DNA of 64,000 nucleotides from Nocardia bhagyanarayanae (GCF_006716565.1 NZ_VFPG01000001.1:5208001-5272000), one strand, 5' to 3'; counted from the first letter of the stretch, positions 32,188 through 41,270 are shown. A program made the numbers and translations. The notes: generated by a model not told the origin, from the letters alone.

Positions 32188-32832
32188 TTATGAGGTCGGG
32201 TTGATGGCGAGCACACAGGCAACGGGCGGGTCGAGGTCGAGGGTTTCGACCCGCAGGTCGGTGAAGCCGGCGTCGGTGAGCATGTCCCGGAGTTCTTCGG
32301 CTGCTTGGACCGTGGTGTCCCGGGTGGCGCCCGGGCAGCGGGGCTGGCTGACGAGCGCGATGCGTCCAGCGGGGCGAAGCAGGCGGCGCAGTTCACGAAG
32401 CCGCTCCACCGGGTCGCGCCAGAATCCCACGGAGTTGACGGCGAGTATGGCATCGAGCGGATCGCCGAATCTCGGCAACTGGTCCACCGAGGCGTGCGTG
32501 AGATGCACGCGTCCAGCACGGACGGCGACGGCGTTGCGGCGGGCGGCATGCCGGACCATGGCTCGGGAGTGGTCGATGCCGAAGACGTGGCCCTGGGTGG
32601 CGCGGCCGGCGAACTCGGCGATGGCGACGCCGGGACCGAAGCCGATCTCGAGTACCCGGTCGGTGGGCTGCACGTCCAGCAACGACACTGCCCAGATGTT
32701 GCGCTGCCGGTTGGAGGGGCGTAGCGCGAACATCCAGCCGTTCATCCACCCGACGACGCCCCGAGGGTGACCGGCCTGACGCACCAAGTATCTGATCGCG
32801 CGTTGCTGGAGAGTTCTGGCTGTTGTCTGCAT
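32188..32832 (-). CDS. Class I SAM-dependent methyltransferase
   Basis: 214 aa. Motif I VLEIGFGPGVAIAEFA, motif II GIDHSRAMVRHAARRN, DAILAVNSVGFW and a motif-III-like LRPAGRIALVSQPRCP identify the Rossmann methyltransferase fold. The WMNGWMFALRPSNRQRNIW opening is shared with actinobacterial methyltransferases acting on small molecules. Divergent from a MerR regulator across an imperfect dyad, so probably induced by that regulator's signal. Confidence 0.85.
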   Translation of the reverse strand: MQTTARTLQQRAIRYLVRQAGHPRGVVGWMNGWMFALRPSNRQRNIWAVSLLDVQPTDRVLEIGFGPGVAIAEFAGRATQGHVFGIDHSRAMVRHAARRNAVAVRAGRVHLTHASVDQLPRFGDPLDAILAVNSVGFWRDPVERLRELRRLLRPAGRIALVSQPRCPGATRDTTVQAAEELRDMLTDAGFTDLRVETLDLDPPVACVLAINPTS

Positions 32833-32848
32833 GATCGCCAGTCAACGG

Positions 32849-32866
32849 CTTCAAGTACGCTCGAAG
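32849..32866 (-). promoter_or_regulatory. Candidate MerR dyad
   Basis: Imperfect repeat CTTCAAG-tacg-CTCGAAG in the 38-bp gap between divergent methyltransferase and MerR genes. On the minus strand TTGACT (-35-like) sits next to it, so it may serve the methyltransferase promoter. Confidence 0.5.
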
Positions 32867-32870
32867 TCAA

Positions 32871-33308
32871 ATGAGTGACCAGCTGACGATCGGCGAGCTG
32901 GCGAGCCGCACCGGTGTCGCCGCCTCCGCGTTGCGTTACTGGGAGGAGCAGGGCCTGCTGCCGGCCCCCGCCCGCGTCGCGGGCCAACGGCGTTATCCGC
33001 CGGCGGCGGTCGGGCTGGTCGGTGTGGTCGTGGCGCTTCAGAACATCGGTTTCACGTTGCGGGAGATCAAGGCGTTCATGGCGTCTCGTTCCCCGGCCGA
33101 GGCCGGGTGGCGGGAGCTGTACCAACGCAAGCTCGCCGAGCTGGATCAACGGATCGCCCAGGCACTGGCGGCACGCACCGCCATCGCTCACGGTCTGGAC
33201 TGCCCGCACCAGGACATTGTCGAGTGCCCCAACTTCGCGAGCGGGGTCACGGCGCTTCTGGCGGGACATTCTCTCGAAGAGGCTCACGCGCAGGTTCATT
33301 CGCACTGA
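32871..33308 (+). CDS. MerR-family regulator (SoxR-like)
   Basis: 145 aa. N-terminal winged helix-turn-helix LTIGELASRTGVAASALRYWEEQGLLPAPARVAGQRRYPPAAVGLV and a coiled-coil helix. The C-terminus has CPHQDIVECPNF, a Cys pair spaced by eight residues that resembles metal- or thiol-sensing MerR members (SoxR-like proteins lacking the four-Cys cluster). Divergent from a methyltransferase. Confidence 0.85.
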   Translation: MSDQLTIGELASRTGVAASALRYWEEQGLLPAPARVAGQRRYPPAAVGLVGVVVALQNIGFTLREIKAFMASRSPAEAGWRELYQRKLAELDQRIAQALAARTAIAHGLDCPHQDIVECPNFASGVTALLAGHSLEEAHAQVHSH

Positions 33309-33410
33309 CCTCGCCGTCGAAGCGGGCGGCCTCGCTGCTGGGCGCGTGAGATGAGGGCTTTGGACCCGGGACCGCCCCCGGTCTTCCGGACTATCCAAGC
33401 CCTGAACATG

Positions 33411-34346
33411 TCAGCGTTCCTCGGTCTCCAACCGTTCAGCATGCCGCGCACCGGGGTGTTCCGCATCGGAACCGCCAGTCGCCGGGTGCGCGGGCGGAGT
33501 CTGCGACCCGGTCCACGCGGCGAGCAGCCGCAGTGCGGTCTCCGAGGCCGAGCCTGCCTCGGCGGTGTAGATGCACAGCGTCTGGTCGGGATCGCCTGGT
33601 AGCGAGACGCTTTCGTAGTCGATGGTGAGATCACCGACGAGGGGGTGGTGGTAACGCTTGGTGCCGTGACTGCGTTCGCGGACGTTGTGGTCGGCCCACC
33701 AGCGCCGGAATTGCGGGCTCTTGACAGCGAGTTCGCCGACGAGTTCGGCCAGCAGCGGGTCGTCGGGGTGACGGCCGGCGTCCAGGCGCAGGACCGCGAC
33801 GTTGTCTCGGGCGACCTCTTCCCAATCGAGGTACAGCTCGCGGGCGGACTCGTCGAGGAAGGTGTAGCGCAACATGTTTCGGTCCCGGGGCGGGAGCGCC
33901 TCGAAGTCGGTGATCAGAGCCCGGGCGAGACGATTGGCGGCGAGGATGTCCATGCGACGGCCGAAGACGAAGGCGGGCATCACGTCGTCGACCGTCTCGA
34001 GGATGCGGCGGATCCCGGGACGGACCCGCTGCACTCGCGCCGGAGTCCGGCGCCGGGCGCGCCGCGGATTCGCCCGGGCGATCTGGAACAGATAGGAGCG
34101 CTCGACCTCGTCCAGGCGCAGGGCGCGGGCCACGGCGTCGAGGACCTCGTCGGAGACGTTGATATTGCGTCCTTGCTCGAGCCGGCTGTAGTAGTCGACG
34201 CTGACCCCGGCGAGCTGGGCGACTTCTTCGCGGCGCAGCCCCGGCACCCGGCGTACCCCGCCCGTTCCGCCGATCTGCATGTCGTCGACGTTCAGGCGCG
34301 CGCGGCGGGTCCGTAGGAACTCCTTCAGCTCGGCATTGTGCTCCAT
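33411..34346 (-). CDS. XRE-family regulator with MmyB-like C-terminal domain
   Basis: 311 aa. Helix-turn-helix VPGLRREEVAQLAGVSVDYYSRLEQGRNINVSDEVLDAVARALRLDEVERSYLF at ~30-85, then the MmyB-like ligand domain (DVMPAFVFGRRMDILAANRLARALI, RNMLRYTFLDESARELYLDWEEVA). This combination is very common in Streptomyces and Nocardia next to short-chain dehydrogenases. ATG 34346 chosen because it starts the conserved ELKEFLRTRRARL region. Divergent from an SDR gene, its likely target. Confidence 0.9.
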   Translation of the reverse strand: MEHNAELKEFLRTRRARLNVDDMQIGGTGGVRRVPGLRREEVAQLAGVSVDYYSRLEQGRNINVSDEVLDAVARALRLDEVERSYLFQIARANPRRARRRTPARVQRVRPGIRRILETVDDVMPAFVFGRRMDILAANRLARALITDFEALPPRDRNMLRYTFLDESARELYLDWEEVARDNVAVLRLDAGRHPDDPLLAELVGELAVKSPQFRRWWADHNVRERSHGTKRYHHPLVGDLTIDYESVSLPGDPDQTLCIYTAEAGSASETALRLLAAWTGSQTPPAHPATGGSDAEHPGARHAERLETEER

Positions 34347-34525
34347 GCATCCAGTCTGACGGGCACGGCGGCCACACACCGCGACCAAGGTCGGTCTGCT
34401 GGACCCAGGTTCGCCGGACCTAGGTCGAGCAGGGCGCGATTTGGGCGGCCGCGGGCCCTGCTCCCGCTGTTGTATCGAATGCGCGGCGCACCCGCCGCGG
34501 ACGACACACAGGAGAGATCACACCC

Positions 34526-35299
34526 ATGACTACTCACAACACCTCCCCGCTCGCCGGCCGCGTCGCCGTGGTGACGGGCGCCTCGAGCGGCATCGGCGCC
34601 GCGACCGCCAAGCGGCTGGCCGCGTCCGGGGCGACGGTGGCCGTGCTCGCACGCCGGGCCGATCGGCTCGAACTCCTGGCCGAGGAGATCGCGCAGGCGG
34701 GCGGGACGGCGCTGGCCCTGACCGTCGACGTCACCGATGCGCAGGCCCTGCACGCCGCGGCCGAGCGGGTGGCCGCCGAACTCGGTACCGCCGATCTGCT
34801 GTTCAACAATGCGGGTGTCATGCTGCCCGCACCCGTCGACGAGCTGCCGGTCGAGCAGTGGCAGCGCCAGATCGATCTGAACGTGACCGGCCTGATGAAT
34901 GCCATCGGCGCGTTCCTACCCCAGTTGATCGCCGCGGCCGCGGAAAAGGGCGTGGCCGATCTGGTCAACACATCCTCGATCGCCGCGCAGAACCTGTTCC
35001 CGAATTTCGCGGTGTACTCGGGTACCAAGGCCTACGTGACGCACCTGTCGCGGACCCTGCGCGCCGAACTCGGCGCCAAGGATGTCCGTGTCTCCGCGAT
35101 CGAGCCGGGCATCGTCGGCACGGAGCTGCAGAGCCACGTCACCGACGCCGGCGCGCAGGAATGGCTCGAGAGTTCGAAACAGGAGATGACCTGGCTCGAT
35201 CCGGAAGATATCGCCGAGGCCGTCAACTTCTTGGCGTCCCAGCCCGCGCGCGTGAACCTGCAGCAGGTCACGATCATGCCGACCCGGCAGCCGGCGTAA
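34526..35299 (+). CDS. Short-chain dehydrogenase/reductase (SDR)
   Basis: 257 aa. Classical SDR: cofactor motif TGASSGIG (~18-25), NNAG (~95), catalytic Ser in NTSSIA and the YSGTK active site, with LARRADR after the second strand, so NADPH is likely. Product name limited to oxidoreductase. AGGAGAG precedes ATG 34526. It follows the divergent XRE/MmyB regulator at ~180 bp, the usual arrangement for regulated SDRs. Confidence 0.9.
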   Translation: MTTHNTSPLAGRVAVVTGASSGIGAATAKRLAASGATVAVLARRADRLELLAEEIAQAGGTALALTVDVTDAQALHAAAERVAAELGTADLLFNNAGVMLPAPVDELPVEQWQRQIDLNVTGLMNAIGAFLPQLIAAAAEKGVADLVNTSSIAAQNLFPNFAVYSGTKAYVTHLSRTLRAELGAKDVRVSAIEPGIVGTELQSHVTDAGAQEWLESSKQEMTWLDPEDIAEAVNFLASQPARVNLQQVTIMPTRQPA

Positions 35300-35475
35300 G
35301 CGAATCATCCGGGACGGCGGGTTCGTCCACATTGCGCGCTCGGGCCGGTCGGCGACGGGCGTGCCCTCTGGCTTCACGCGACGCCTCGTCGTCGGCGAGA
35401 ACGCTTGCCGCGAGCCGTTTCCGGGCTTTCCTGGGCGGCTCGGTCGAGTTGCTGCGCGTCGAGGCGGGCTCGGTA

Positions 35476-36057
35476 TCAGGAGCTGGCTTGCTTGCGGCGC
35501 TGCCGAAGAGCGCGCATCGACACCTGCGATCCGCATCCGGGGCTGCAGTAGCGCGCCGCCCGGTTGCGGGTGCGATCGATGAAGCCGAAGTGGCACGGCG
35601 GATTGCAGCATGCCTTGATCCGCATCCAGTCCCCGCGCTGCGCCGTCTCGGTCACCGCGGCGAGAACGGCGCCCAAAGCGCCGGGGACACCGGTCGATCC
35701 GGCGAGGAGCTGCGCCGTTTCCGCGGTGACGACCGTTGTGAGCGGATAGCGCACACCCGCCTGCCGCAGATACCGCTCCGCCTCGGCGACCTGCGCGTCA
35801 CCGATATCTGGATCACCCGAGTGTGTCAGCAGCACCGTGACCAGTGCGTCGCGAAGCTCACGCGCAGCCACCGCGTCGGAGTCGGTCACCACGGTGGCGG
35901 CGTCGAGCAGACCATGCTCGATCGCCCAGTCCGCGAATCCCGAAGCGGTGCCGAAGACCTCGACACCTCCCGCGCCGTCGGCCCTGGTGTTGACGAACTG
36001 CAACACCAAAGCAGCGGCATCCTCGCTCCACTTCCCTGCCTCACGCGTCGCCTCCAC
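35476..36057 (-). CDS. CGNR zinc-finger domain protein (putative regulator)
   Basis: 193 aa. The C-terminal CGNR zinc finger is clear: KACCNPPCHFGFIDRTRNRAARYCSPGCG with the Cys-Cys/Cys-Cys ligands at ~150-178. The upstream ~110 residues are the ABATE domain of this family (LVLQFVNT, DWAIEHGLL, ARELRDALVTVL), proposed for stress-responsive transcription factors. Start is uncertain: GTG 36057 matches family length but its ribosome site is close; ATG 36183 would extend it over the neighbouring promoter. Divergent from an SDR gene, the probable target. Confidence 0.8.
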   Translation of the reverse strand: MEATREAGKWSEDAAALVLQFVNTRADGAGGVEVFGTASGFADWAIEHGLLDAATVVTDSDAVAARELRDALVTVLLTHSGDPDIGDAQVAEAERYLRQAGVRYPLTTVVTAETAQLLAGSTGVPGALGAVLAAVTETAQRGDWMRIKACCNPPCHFGFIDRTRNRAARYCSPGCGSQVSMRALRQRRKQASS

Positions 36058-36129
36058 TCCTCCACGATACCAACACGACAAGCGGCTAACCCAGTCGATC
36101 ACAACGCTCGCGCTGAAACGACTTGAAAT

Positions 36130-36158
36130 GTTGCGAGCTAAATGGATACGCTCGCAAC
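36130..36158 (+). promoter_or_regulatory. Inverted repeat abutting the SDR start
   Basis: GTTGCGAG (36130-36137) and CTCGCAAC (36151-36158) are perfect 8-bp arms with a 13-bp spacer. The right arm touches ATG 36159 and no Shine-Dalgarno is present, so the transcript is leaderless or the operator occludes the start. Confidence 0.65.
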
Positions 36159-37022
36159 ATGACGAATGCAGGAAACACCCCACCGATCTGGTTCATCACC
36201 GGCGCCTCCTCGGGTATCGGACGAGAGTTAGCAGTTCAGGCGCTGACGGCCGGAGAAACCGTGGTCGCGGTGGCTCGACACACCGAAACCCTCAGTGACT
36301 TGGGAGAATCCGACCGGCTGCTCACGATCGAGGCGGACGTGCGCGACGAGACAGCCGTCGCGAAGGCGGTCGAGCAGAGCGTGGCCCGCTTCGGTCGCAT
36401 CGACATCGTCGCCAACCTCGCCGGCTATGGACTCTTCGGGGCGGTCGAGGAAGCAGCCGACGCGCAGGCACGGGCGATCTTCGATACCAACGTCTTCGGC
36501 GTACTCAACGTGCTGCGCTCGACACTGCCGGTGCTGCGGGGTCAGCGGTCCGGGCACATCCTGCAGGGCTCGTCCTACTACGGTCAGACCGCAGATCCCG
36601 GCGTCGGGCTGCTCGCAGCCACCAAGTACGCCGTCGAAGGGCTCTCCGACGCGCTCGCAGCCGAAGTGGCGCCACTCGGAATCCACGTGACCCTCGTTCA
36701 GCCCGGCCTCACCGCAACACCTTTCCTGTCCAATCTCGACACGGCTACAGCGACCCACGCCGACTACGACCAGACCGTGCGCGCCCTACTGCAGGCGATC
36801 CAAGCGCTGCCGGAATCGGCGTTCTCCAGCGCCGAGCGCGTGGCCGCCGCCATCCGCACGGCCGTGGCCGGTGACACCCCGCCCCGCCGGCTCGCCCTGG
36901 GCATCGCCGGCGCCGCCAGCATGCGCACCGCGCTCACCGCCCGCCTCGCCGAACTCGACGAATGGGCCACCCTCACCAACCAGGTCGACGCCGAGCCCCG
37001 CGTTCACGTCCACACCGGATAG
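36159..37022 (+). CDS. SDR-family protein lacking the catalytic Tyr
   Basis: 287 aa. Cofactor motif TGASSGIG, VVAVARHTETL, NLAG for the usual NNAG, and the Ser region LQGSSYYG are present. The active-site YxxxK is LAATK: Leu152 stands where the catalytic Tyr is in relatives (GLYSATKFAVEGLS), while Lys156 is kept. The family otherwise matches SDRs annotated as estradiol 17-beta-dehydrogenase-like or oxidoreductases. Divergent from the CGNR regulator; upstream start is fixed by an inverted repeat. Confidence 0.82.
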   Translation: MTNAGNTPPIWFITGASSGIGRELAVQALTAGETVVAVARHTETLSDLGESDRLLTIEADVRDETAVAKAVEQSVARFGRIDIVANLAGYGLFGAVEEAADAQARAIFDTNVFGVLNVLRSTLPVLRGQRSGHILQGSSYYGQTADPGVGLLAATKYAVEGLSDALAAEVAPLGIHVTLVQPGLTATPFLSNLDTATATHADYDQTVRALLQAIQALPESAFSSAERVAAAIRTAVAGDTPPRRLALGIAGAASMRTALTARLAELDEWATLTNQVDAEPRVHVHTG

Positions 37023-37128
37023 ACGCCTCGCGTGCTGGCCGCTGTCGCGTGATGCCGGTGTGGTCGGCGAAGTCACGGATGACCAAGCCGCGGACCTTGA
37101 ACGCTCAGCGCGTAGGTACGTGCCAGAA

Positions 37129-37170
37129 CCGTCGGTGGTGGACAGACTCGTGTCGGTCCACCACCGACGG
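37129..37170. terminator. Bidirectional hairpin terminator
   Basis: Perfect 15-bp stem (CCGTCGGTGGTGGAC / complement) with a 12-nt loop, between convergent SDR and saccharopine dehydrogenase-like genes. Confidence 0.75.
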
Positions 37171-37230
37171 GTAGTGGTGCATCCGAACGGAATCCGACTT
37201 CGAGTTCGGCTGACAGACGTGACATCTGTG

Positions 37231-38283
37231 TCACTTCACTGTCGGGATCGCCTCGATGGTCCAGCTGAGGTCGTGGCCGGAGAGGGTTTCGAGGAAGTCA
37301 GCGGGATCGAACGCTTGCGCGGGGGTTCGTACTCCGGCGGCAGTGTCGCCTGCCGCCAATCGCCGGGCTGCTTCGACCGCGGCGACGGCGGTGGTTCCGT
37401 AGGTGTCTCGGCCTCGGATGACCCCCCGTGTCTGCTGACCTCGGTGGTCCACGGCGTCGAGCAGATAGGTGAATTGCTGTGCGGCGCGGTCGTGCTCGTT
37501 CGGGCCTGGGGGAAGCCCTGCGATCAATTCCGGCGTGATGGGTGTTTCGAGGCTGGCCTTCAAGGTCGCCTCCAGCAGGCTTTCGACATGATCGACCTGC
37601 ACGTGCCGGGGGATGGTGACTACCTCGCACGTCGGCAGCGCAGCCATCGCGACGGACTCCCCGCCGGGCAAGGTGATTCGATCGCGCCGGGCCGGAATCC
37701 CGCTGCGCCAGGCGCCGTCGTCATAGATCAGCCCGCCGGACCGCATCGTGTCCATCGTCGCCAACGCCGAGCGCAGCGATCCGCGTGAGAGACCGGCAGC
37801 ACCTGTGATGAAGTGGCTGACAGTGATCTCCGCCAGCGGCCCGGTCCGCTCGGCGATCAGGTGCGCGAGCAGGTCGCCCGGCAAGCAGCCGTCGTTGACT
37901 GCCGGCACGACCGTGACACCCGCACGCTCGGCGTCGCCGTCGAAGGAATCGAAAACGCCCTTCACATACAGTTGCTCGCCCGCGGTGTCGACATAGTGGG
38001 CGCCGGCTGCGATCGCGGCATCGACCATCACTGCGCCGGAGGTGGTGAACGGTCCCGCACAGTTGATGACGACATCGCTACCCGCCAAAGCGGCAACGAG
38101 AGCGGCGCGGTCGTCGAGACCGGCTACCCGGAGGTCGGCGTCGGGAATTCCGACCTCGGCGGCTGCGGATTCCAGCCGCGTTCGATCTCGACCGACGAGC
38201 CGGACCTCTACGTCATGGCGGGACGACTCGGCAAGGGTGAGCTTGCCCTGATAGCCGTTGGCGCCGTAGACGGTGATGAGCAT
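37231..38283 (-). CDS. Saccharopine dehydrogenase-family NAD(P)-binding protein
   Basis: 350 aa. N-terminal Rossmann motif ITVYGANGYQGKLTLAE, GRDRTRLESAAAEVG and DVVINCAGPFTTSG, followed by AAIAAGAHYVDTAGEQ, typical of the Sacchrp_dh_NADP family that includes trans-acting enoyl reductase relatives of Mycobacterium. C-terminal domain carries GRDTYGTTAVAAVEAARRL. Many such proteins act in lipid biosynthesis; this one has no lipid genes nearby. Divergent from an AraC regulator. Confidence 0.82.
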   Translation of the reverse strand: MLITVYGANGYQGKLTLAESSRHDVEVRLVGRDRTRLESAAAEVGIPDADLRVAGLDDRAALVAALAGSDVVINCAGPFTTSGAVMVDAAIAAGAHYVDTAGEQLYVKGVFDSFDGDAERAGVTVVPAVNDGCLPGDLLAHLIAERTGPLAEITVSHFITGAAGLSRGSLRSALATMDTMRSGGLIYDDGAWRSGIPARRDRITLPGGESVAMAALPTCEVVTIPRHVQVDHVESLLEATLKASLETPITPELIAGLPPGPNEHDRAAQQFTYLLDAVDHRGQQTRGVIRGRDTYGTTAVAAVEAARRLAAGDTAAGVRTPAQAFDPADFLETLSGHDLSWTIEAIPTVK

Positions 38284-38427
38284 GTCAACTCCTGTGGCTG
38301 AACGATTCGCTGCATGATCAGCAGCTATTCGAACTTAAAGCCAACGATCTGCGACGCTCAATGCGTCAGAATCCAAGATCTATACGAATTCGTCTCGATC
38401 AGGTCGTGATTTGATATTTTCGATGGT

Positions 38428-39423
38428 GTGGATCCTCTTTCTGACGTGGTGACCGCGATGCGGATCGGCGAGCCTCATTCGGGCCGGGTCAGCCACCATG
38501 CGCCGTTCGGCTGGCAGTTTCCGGCCTTCGATGCCGCAGGATTCCATGTGGTTCTGGCAGGCACCTGCTGGTTCCTGCCCCCGGCCGCCGATCCGATCGC
38601 GCTGCGGCCGGGCGACATCGTCCTGCTTCCGGGAGGATGCGCCCACGGGCTGGCCGACGATCCAGCCACGCCACTACGTCCAGCTGCCACCTCGCTGCGC
38701 CGGGTGAACCCGCGACCGTCCCGACCGGACACCGCATCCGAACCGCGACCGGAGGCCGTGCTGCTGTGTGGTGCCTACCTTCTCGATCGAAGCCGGTCAC
38801 ACCCGATGCTCGCCGATCTGCCCGAGGTCATCCACCTGCCCGCCCCGGAAACTCGCCATACCCCGGTCGGGGCGATCATCGATCTCCTCGACAGCGAACT
38901 CGCCGCCGACCGGCCCGGACACGATGCCATGCTCCGCTCGCTGCTCGACGCGCTACTGCTACACATCCTGCGCCGCTGGCTCGACCGCCAAACCGACACC
39001 GGGTGGTCGGCCGCGCTACACGACCCGGCCATCGCCGCGGCGCTCTCGGCGATCCACGGCTCGCCCGGGCACGGCTGGACCGTGGCCGAACTCGCCGCGC
39101 ACGCCGGGATTTCCCGAGCTGGCCTCGCCCGCCGATTCACCGAACTGATCGGCCGGCCACCCATCGCCTACCTCACCTGGTGGCGCATGACCCTCGCGGC
39201 CCGGCAACTGCGCGATACCGACACTCCGCTGACGGTCATCGCCCGAGACGCCGGCTATGCATCCGAGTTCGCGTTCGCCCACGCGTTCAAAAACGAATTC
39301 GGCCACCCACCAGGCCAATTCCGAAAGAAGAACCCGCCAGTTCAACCACCGGATCGGAACGTGGGCCGATCGAGCGGCTCCGCGACTCGCGCAGTCACAC
39401 ACGCCGCCGAATCCGAAAGATAG
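38428..39423 (+). CDS. AraC-family transcriptional regulator
   Basis: 331 aa. N-terminal cupin-like ligand domain (~10-80; WFLPPAADPIALRPGDIVLLPGGCAHGL) and two C-terminal helix-turn-helix units, VAELAAHAGISRAGLARRFTELIGRPPIAYLTWWRM and LTVIARDAGYASEFAFAHAFKNEFGHPPGQFR. This is the AraC class often controlling a divergent oxidoreductase, here the saccharopine dehydrogenase-family gene 144 bp away. GTG 38428 is the first usable start. Confidence 0.88.
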   Translation: MDPLSDVVTAMRIGEPHSGRVSHHAPFGWQFPAFDAAGFHVVLAGTCWFLPPAADPIALRPGDIVLLPGGCAHGLADDPATPLRPAATSLRRVNPRPSRPDTASEPRPEAVLLCGAYLLDRSRSHPMLADLPEVIHLPAPETRHTPVGAIIDLLDSELAADRPGHDAMLRSLLDALLLHILRRWLDRQTDTGWSAALHDPAIAAALSAIHGSPGHGWTVAELAAHAGISRAGLARRFTELIGRPPIAYLTWWRMTLAARQLRDTDTPLTVIARDAGYASEFAFAHAFKNEFGHPPGQFRKKNPPVQPPDRNVGRSSGSATRAVTHAAESER

Positions 39424-39646
39424 ACCCGAACACCCGGCGCCCAGGAAAGCCACACCACCATTTGCAGACCACGTCGGCAGCCGGTCGTTCGGAAAAATCT
39501 ACTCGGACATGGATTTCGGTGCGTCTTGGTGCCGCGTTGGCCTTCCGGTTGTTCCGAGGTTTCTGAAAGAGGATCACGCGTTGGTGAGCAGATCAGGAAA
39601 TCCTGCCGCCGCAGGTGATCCTTGAACGGCCCTGGACACGCATCGG

Positions 39647-40555
39647 TCAGCGAAGGCTGTCATCGATAGTGGCCAGCAGTTTCCATTGCTGTGCCGGGAT
39701 GGTGAACGGCTCGGCTGATAGCGCCTGAAGGCAGACGTGATCCGCGCCGGCGGCGATATGGGCGGCGATCCGTTGTCGCACTTGGTCTTCCCCGATCGCG
39801 ACCAACGCGTTGACGAGCCGGTCGCTGCCGGGTGCGGTGAGATCGGCGTCGGTGAAGCCGAGTCGCTGCCAGCTCGCGCGGTAACCGGGGTTGGGCAGGT
39901 AGGCGCCCACATGTGCGTGAGCGCGTGTCCGGGCGTCCGCGTCGTCGGCCCCGACCACGACGGCCTGTTCGACCACGAGCGTCCGGTCCGGTCCGAGGGT
40001 GGCGCGGGCCTGCGCGGTGTGTTCGGGCGTCACAAGATAGGTGATAGCGCCGTCGGCCCTGTCCCGAGCCAGCTGCAGGGCGCGCGGACCGAGCGCCGCC
40101 AGGATGCGAGGTAACCGACCGGAGTCGGGCAGTCCGAGCTGGGCACGCAGGGTGTCCGGTGTGTCGAGATCGTCGAGGTAGTCGCGCAAGGTGGCCAGCG
40201 GTCTGCGATATTCGAGTCCGAGCACTCCTTCGACGACTCGGGGATTGGATGTGCCGGTCCCGAATACGAACCGATCCGGATAGGAATCCAGGACGGCCCG
40301 GGCCGAGGCTCGCATCCAGTGTGGATGGCGGCCGTATGTCACCGCGATCCCCGTGCCGACCAGCAGTCTGTGGGTCGCGGCGAGCAGTCCGGCGGCAGTG
40401 ACGAACGGGTCGTGCGCGAGTCCTTCGCTGAGCCAGATCGCGCCCAAACCCAGTTCCTCCAGCTCCGCCACCAGCCCCGTCGCTACGGCCGGCGCTTGCA
40501 GATCGAGCCCGTTCACCCAGATGCCGGTGCGCGGCAAGCTTGTCGGCAACACCAT
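39647..40555 (-). CDS. Luciferase-like (LLM-class) F420-dependent oxidoreductase
   Basis: 302 aa. PRTGIWVNGLDLQAPAVATGLVAELEELGLGAIWLSEG, HRLLVGTGIAVTYGRHP and VLGLEYRRPLATLRDYLDDLD are typical of the actinobacterial LLM group that binds F420. ATG 40555 fits the family N-terminus; the frame upstream to 40696 crosses a palindrome. Separated from a divergent TetR gene by perfect 13-bp arms, so its expression is probably TetR-controlled. Confidence 0.84.
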   Translation of the reverse strand: MVLPTSLPRTGIWVNGLDLQAPAVATGLVAELEELGLGAIWLSEGLAHDPFVTAAGLLAATHRLLVGTGIAVTYGRHPHWMRASARAVLDSYPDRFVFGTGTSNPRVVEGVLGLEYRRPLATLRDYLDDLDTPDTLRAQLGLPDSGRLPRILAALGPRALQLARDRADGAITYLVTPEHTAQARATLGPDRTLVVEQAVVVGADDADARTRAHAHVGAYLPNPGYRASWQRLGFTDADLTAPGSDRLVNALVAIGEDQVRQRIAAHIAAGADHVCLQALSAEPFTIPAQQWKLLATIDDSLR

Positions 40556-40580
40556 GTTCGACTCCCGTCCACTACAATTC

Positions 40581-40614
40581 GGAATGCCACTCCAAATATA
40601 CGGAGTGGCATTCC
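40581..40614. promoter_or_regulatory. TetR-type operator with 13-bp perfect arms
   Basis: GGAATGCCACTCC (40581-40593), spacer AAATATAC and GGAGTGGCATTCC (40602-40614). Symmetric about an AT-rich centre, between the divergent LLM oxidoreductase and TetR genes. Confidence 0.8.
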
Positions 40615-40632
40615 ACTTAGCCGAGGAGCCCC

Positions 40633-41238
40633 ATGGAGCGAGCCGAATCACCGCCACCGGGCGGTGTGCGAGCCGATGCCCGCCGCAGCCGCGCACGACT
40701 GCTCGAGGCCGCCCGGACGATGTTCGCCGGCGAAGGCGTCGACGTGTCGTTCAACGAGATCGCCCGCCGCGCCGGTGTCGGCCCCGCCACCCTCTATCGG
40801 CATTTCCCGCAGCGAGAAGACCTCATCGCCGCCGTGGTCGGCACGAGCCTCGAGGAGGTCACCACACTCGCGAGCACCCTCGACACCGAGCCCGATCCCG
40901 CTGCCGCACTGTCGTTATGGGTTGCCGCGCTGGTGTCGCACATTCGTCGCGTTCGCGGGCTGTCCGAGGAGATCATGCGTGCCCTCGAGGTCCCCGACAG
41001 CCCATTGGCGCCGCATTGCGCCGCAGCCCTGGCCGCGGCCGAGACCGTCCTGGTCCGTGCCCAACGGGCCGGACGTGCGCACCCCGAAGCCACCACCGAC
41101 GACATCGTCAAGATCGCCAGCGCCATCGCGTGGACCAGTGACCAGTCCGACATCACCGCGGCGGCCACCGACCGTCTTCTCGGCCTTGTGCTGCACGGCA
41201 TCATCGGCCCGGACAAGACGCGACCCCTACACGCCTGA
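40633..41238 (+). CDS. TetR-family transcriptional regulator
   Basis: 201 aa. Helix-turn-helix RLLEAARTMFAGEGVDVSFNEIARRAGVGPATLYRHFPQREDLIAAVV with the N-terminal RADARRSRARLLEAA start. The C-terminal domain (SLWVAALVSHIRRVRGLSEEIMRALEVPDSPL) resembles the TetR_C subfamily shared by Mycobacterium and Nocardia. AGGAGCCCC precedes the ATG. Divergent from the LLM oxidoreductase across a perfect operator, so probable repressor of it. Confidence 0.86.
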   Translation: MERAESPPPGGVRADARRSRARLLEAARTMFAGEGVDVSFNEIARRAGVGPATLYRHFPQREDLIAAVVGTSLEEVTTLASTLDTEPDPAAALSLWVAALVSHIRRVRGLSEEIMRALEVPDSPLAPHCAAALAAAETVLVRAQRAGRAHPEATTDDIVKIASAIAWTSDQSDITAAATDRLLGLVLHGIIGPDKTRPLHA

Positions 41239-41270
41239 CACCACTCTTACCCAGCCGAACCGTTCTGGTA

